DNA from: Spodoptera frugiperda
Lineage: Eukaryota; Arthropoda; Insecta; Lepidoptera; Noctuidae
DNA: 64,000 bases
Assembly: GCF_023101765.2 (NCBI RefSeq)
Contig: NC_064231.1
Span: forward strand, 8,322,501-8,386,500
Reading direction: 5' to 3'
Position numbers and translations under genes: made by a program. Shown here one piece after another: positions 60,763-64,000 of this stretch. How positions within the stretch are numbered: position 1 is the stretch's first letter; the number at the start of each line of letters is the position of its first letter. The notes beneath the pieces were generated by a model. It saw nothing but the letters and a program-made list of their open reading frames with translations. It did not search any database and was not told the origin of the DNA.

Positions 60763-63079
60763 TTAAAAAGAGCAATGATTTGCATTAAATATATGTTTAA
60801 AAATTACTGAATTGATTTGAAAAAACTTTCAATTGGTAAATTCACTTTTCAGTGAGATTCGAGATAAAATTTCCAATTCTACCAGCTACAGACAGAAAGT
60901 TCATGTTTGTATTGTTTTAGTTTTCACATCTCATCGCTACATTTCATCTCATAACGTTCCGAAATCAGTTTGTTGTGTGTTACTAGATATTTGTTAATCC
61001 AAACACAAATCTGACTCGGGTTGTTTGCTCTCCAAGATTGATAAATTGTTACATCGACTTCGCGCTTCAGTGTCGAATCTGATGAATGATTTAGAAGTTC
61101 TCGGATTACTGAAACTGAATGGTTTCAGAATTTAATTTCGACTTCGTTTGTCTGTTAGGAGTTGCATTTGATTTGAATATTTTTTTAAAGTAGAATTACA
61201 GTTAACTGAATTAATTACACTATAAATTTAAAAGTGTGAACGTTCATCTTAATTAAGAACCGTTATTTACTCGTAATTGCAGTTATTTCCAATATTAAAT
61301 TTATTACAGCTGAGCTCAGATGAACGCGCAAATTACGTGCAGTTTTGTGAATTTATGCTGCACGTTTTAACAGTAAATTGTGTTTACCTCACACTGTGTT
61401 CACGAGACGCGCTCCAAAAATGTGCACAAACTTCCCGAGTGTAATTGTCTGCATCTTAAGCACGGACATTATTCACGCTGCGCTACTGAGGATAAGTGGT
61501 TTTGCACTAGCATATTTTCTTCTAGAACACTCAAAAACTGCTGATTATTAAAAATGCGAGTGGGTGCCCTTGACGTGTAAAGTTTCGCCGTCTCAAGGTG
61601 ACCACTTGTGGAACTTTCGGATAGCAGTATTAAGGTAGACTTTCCTTCATTTTTGTCGGATCATGGCCGTCAATGTCAAAGAGCTTTTGTGTGTAATGTC
61701 GATATGCTTGAGCGTATACGTGTGGCTTGTTTCATAATAATTTAACGCGTTCATGCGGCAACATGTTGCGTGAGGTAATTACCGCTCGTCCAACCCGTAA
61801 ACGCTCTTTATTTGTTTTACATATTACAACAAGTGAACATAAAAAATAACAACGTTCTACCGTGACTATTTCACGCATTCTTTCGGATTTCTTCAACGAA
61901 CAAAACAATGTAATAAGCTTTGATTGAATGTACGTTTACCAGGAATTATTGAATGTTTGGTTTTCAAGATTAAAGAAGATGGTTATTCAAAAATAGTTGC
62001 TAGTATTTTATTCATTTTATCGCTATTCAAGTAGGTTAACATTCTGAAAGGTGTAATGATGGTACGCGCGCCTTGTTATTGGTGGAAACTGTTTTATTTT
62101 TGTTTCATTGGTTATTTTCCGCCCGCATTGATTTGACGCCCAAAAAATATTGTTTATGTTGACGTGAATGGGAAACAACTCAGATTATAATTCATGGAAG
62201 AAAATACAATTAAAATTGTTTACGGTACGGTATCGCGACGGAAATAGTCGTTCAGGAAAATGGGTTTTCACTTCAACTGAGCTGCAGATAAATTAAAACC
62301 CAGCATTTTCCCTAGCTGTAAACACTGCCTTGTTTATTTGGCAAATGTAATCGGGACTGGCAAGAGAAATGAAGTTGATCCGAGAATTAAACGTTTCTTT
62401 TTTATTGTTTTTTTGTGTTCATTATCTACACGGGACAAATAAAAATATCAAGTATGGTTCTAAAAACAGCTCTAATATTATTCTGATACCTAATGGATAG
62501 GATAATCCAAAATTGGTTACAAGCATAATGAAATGGATTCAAAAATATTTGCTTTCCCATCTCAGAAGGTTAGGGGCGTTGTTTATATTTTACGTTGGAG
62601 ATTATCTCGGCGCCGACTCCGGCTCAGAACCTGCTTTAGATGAAACAATTATGTAAATATCTACTCACTAATTGCTCCACCATTCTACTTCATCCGTGAT
62701 GACTACCAGTAAAAATTTATCTACGAAAAAAATGTGCACAATTGCTTAGACTATTTAATTTCCATTACGATGCTAATGAAACTCTGTGGTATTATAATTC
62801 TGAGAAGAAAATTGAATGAGCTTGTTCTTCAACCGTTTCTCATTTTTTTTTCAAAGAAAATTTGTTGTTTTTAAATTAACGTTGTGCCCAGTAACTTCTG
62901 TCTTTTGGATGTCATATTATTTATATTATTTGTGGGCGGTAAATCATGGCCTAGTACTTATTCATGGGATTAGTGTAATATAAATAAACCGAGTAAGCTC
63001 TATTTTTGCGTCTTTTTGACTGCCTCCTTAGTTTAAATCTGGTATAGAAACAAAGCAATAGGTTTCTGTTTTACCTTTG
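60763..63079. other. AT-rich non-coding DNA
   Basis: No supported gene, RNA or repeat. Confidence 0.45.
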
Positions 63080-63337
63080 GGGCCACGAGTGATTGGAGTG
63101 GGGACTCTAGGTGTCCATCCACTGGCTTCAGGGAAGACGGTAGAACAGTGGTCACGTGCTACCGTGCAACTTGCATAGCGAGGTTCGAAGTTGCACGTCT
63201 TCCAATGATTTGCCGTAGCAGGCGTCCCTCCGAAACAGGTCTATTAGAAGACCCGATAACCCTTACAGGAACTGAGGGTGGCCACCGGGCTGGTTCTAGT
63301 GGTCGTCATCTTCAAAAAAGTCATCAAAAAAAAAAAA
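63080..63337 (+). mobile_element. Retroposon-like segment with A-run
   Basis: About 250 bp, GC-richer than its surroundings, starting GGGGCCACGAGTGATTGG and ending in an A-run near 63326-63337. It contains GAGGTTCGAAGTT at 63180-63192, close to the B-box of tRNA promoters, within a 9-bp stem (CGTGCAACT at 63163-63171 and AGTTGCACG at 63189-63197). An A-tail plus a B-box-like word suggests a tRNA-derived SINE, but a LINE tail is equally possible. No target-site duplication was found. An 84-codon frame across it is incidental. Confidence 0.45.
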
Positions 63338-64000
63338 GAATTTGTATTATAGGGTTAAACACCAAAACTGTACCTAAACCTCTGTCTTCATTCGAAAAAT
63401 AACAAACGTAATGTTTAGGTGCAAACTTTTAGTATTTCATTCAAGTAAAAAACTAGGTAAGCGACAAAAACATCACACAATTTTGCACCCTATGAACATC
63501 TCAATAATACACCACACGATAGCGGTATAAATAAGGTTTTATTAAATCGTGTTGTGGTCAGCAACCACGGAATGATTAAATGGAATTTGTTGCAACCTAC
63601 TGTGATATAAAACGTAATTTAATAAATCATGGTCAGGGATGTGCTTCGTTTGTATCGGAAATAACAATGAGAAAACTGATACCGGTACAATGAAATGCAA
63701 TAAAACTTTTGTAAATTGTACGGAGTTCTGGTTTTTACTTAAGTAAAAAAATTATTAAGTTAAGTTGGACTTATAATATAGATACATCATCCTGAAATTA
63801 TGAATCTCCTCTACATAAGAAGGTTTACAATAATCTCCATTTACTTTCAAACAAAGTTTACATATTCCAAAAATAAATCTAATAACGTTCACCTAAGCAC
63901 TATTTGGAACAAAACTATCACAGGACAAACAGTTTAAAAGCTACATTAAGTGCCTATCGTCAGCCCTACTAAAATTATATCGTCTGTAACCTCCCTTACC
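63338..64000. other. AT-rich non-coding DNA
   Basis: Nothing recognisable up to the end of the window. Confidence 0.45.

Noticed and set aside
1..64000. CRISPR array, tRNA, rRNA or histone genes
   Set aside because: No regularly spaced short repeats, no tRNA cloverleaf with both internal boxes, and no rRNA or histone motifs were found on reading both strands.

Overview
The window looks like nuclear DNA of a moth or butterfly (Lepidoptera). It is AT-rich with very sparse coding sequence and introns of several kilobases. Its interspersed repeats include types that I associate with lepidopteran genomes: an R1-clade non-LTR retrotransposon with poly(A) tail, RTE-type LINE debris, a short repeat ending in 'TTCCATAAAA', and small inverted-repeat elements. 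There are no bacterial operons, tRNAs, rRNAs or CRISPR arrays. Assignment below the order level cannot be made by eye.

Layout. 1-10.5 kb: AT-rich non-coding DNA with a short repeat (366-673), a MITE (1123-1242), an RTE remnant (2116-2215), and a retrotransposon fragment nested inside an older copy of the same family (8123-9025). 10.57-20.38 kb: a direct tandem duplication of a 4.9 kb unit (10571-15447 and 15448-20378). Each copy carries a CpG-rich, promoter-like core. The two copies are almost base-identical over the centre but clearly diverged at both ends. 21.0-32.8 kb: the only host gene with real support, on the + strand. It has a GC-rich first visible exon (to 21314), a phase-compatible second exon (26314-26755) and a possible third (32712-32802). 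I cannot name the protein. 32.8-51.2 kb: mostly empty intronic or intergenic DNA with scattered repeats and MITEs. 51.28-57.51 kb: a full-length R1-clade non-LTR retrotransposon with 13-bp target-site duplications, a 22-A tail, ORF1 (CCHC gag-like) and ORF2 (endonuclease plus reverse transcriptase). The ORF1 stop and ORF2 start overlap as TGATG. 57.5-64 kb: sparse DNA with one more copy of the short repeat and a retroposon-like segment at 63.1 kb.

How parts relate. The fragment at 8.2-8.9 kb and the full-length element at 51-57 kb belong to one family; the full-length element served to decode the nested structure. The duplicated CpG-rich cores lie upstream of the host gene on the same strand side and could be duplicated promoters or 5' exons of it. 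That link is inference, because no splice connection can be shown from the sequence alone. The main open points are the homopolymer-associated frame breaks in the retrotransposon, the lack of an in-frame ATG in the host gene's first visible exon, and the unequal divergence across the tandem duplication.
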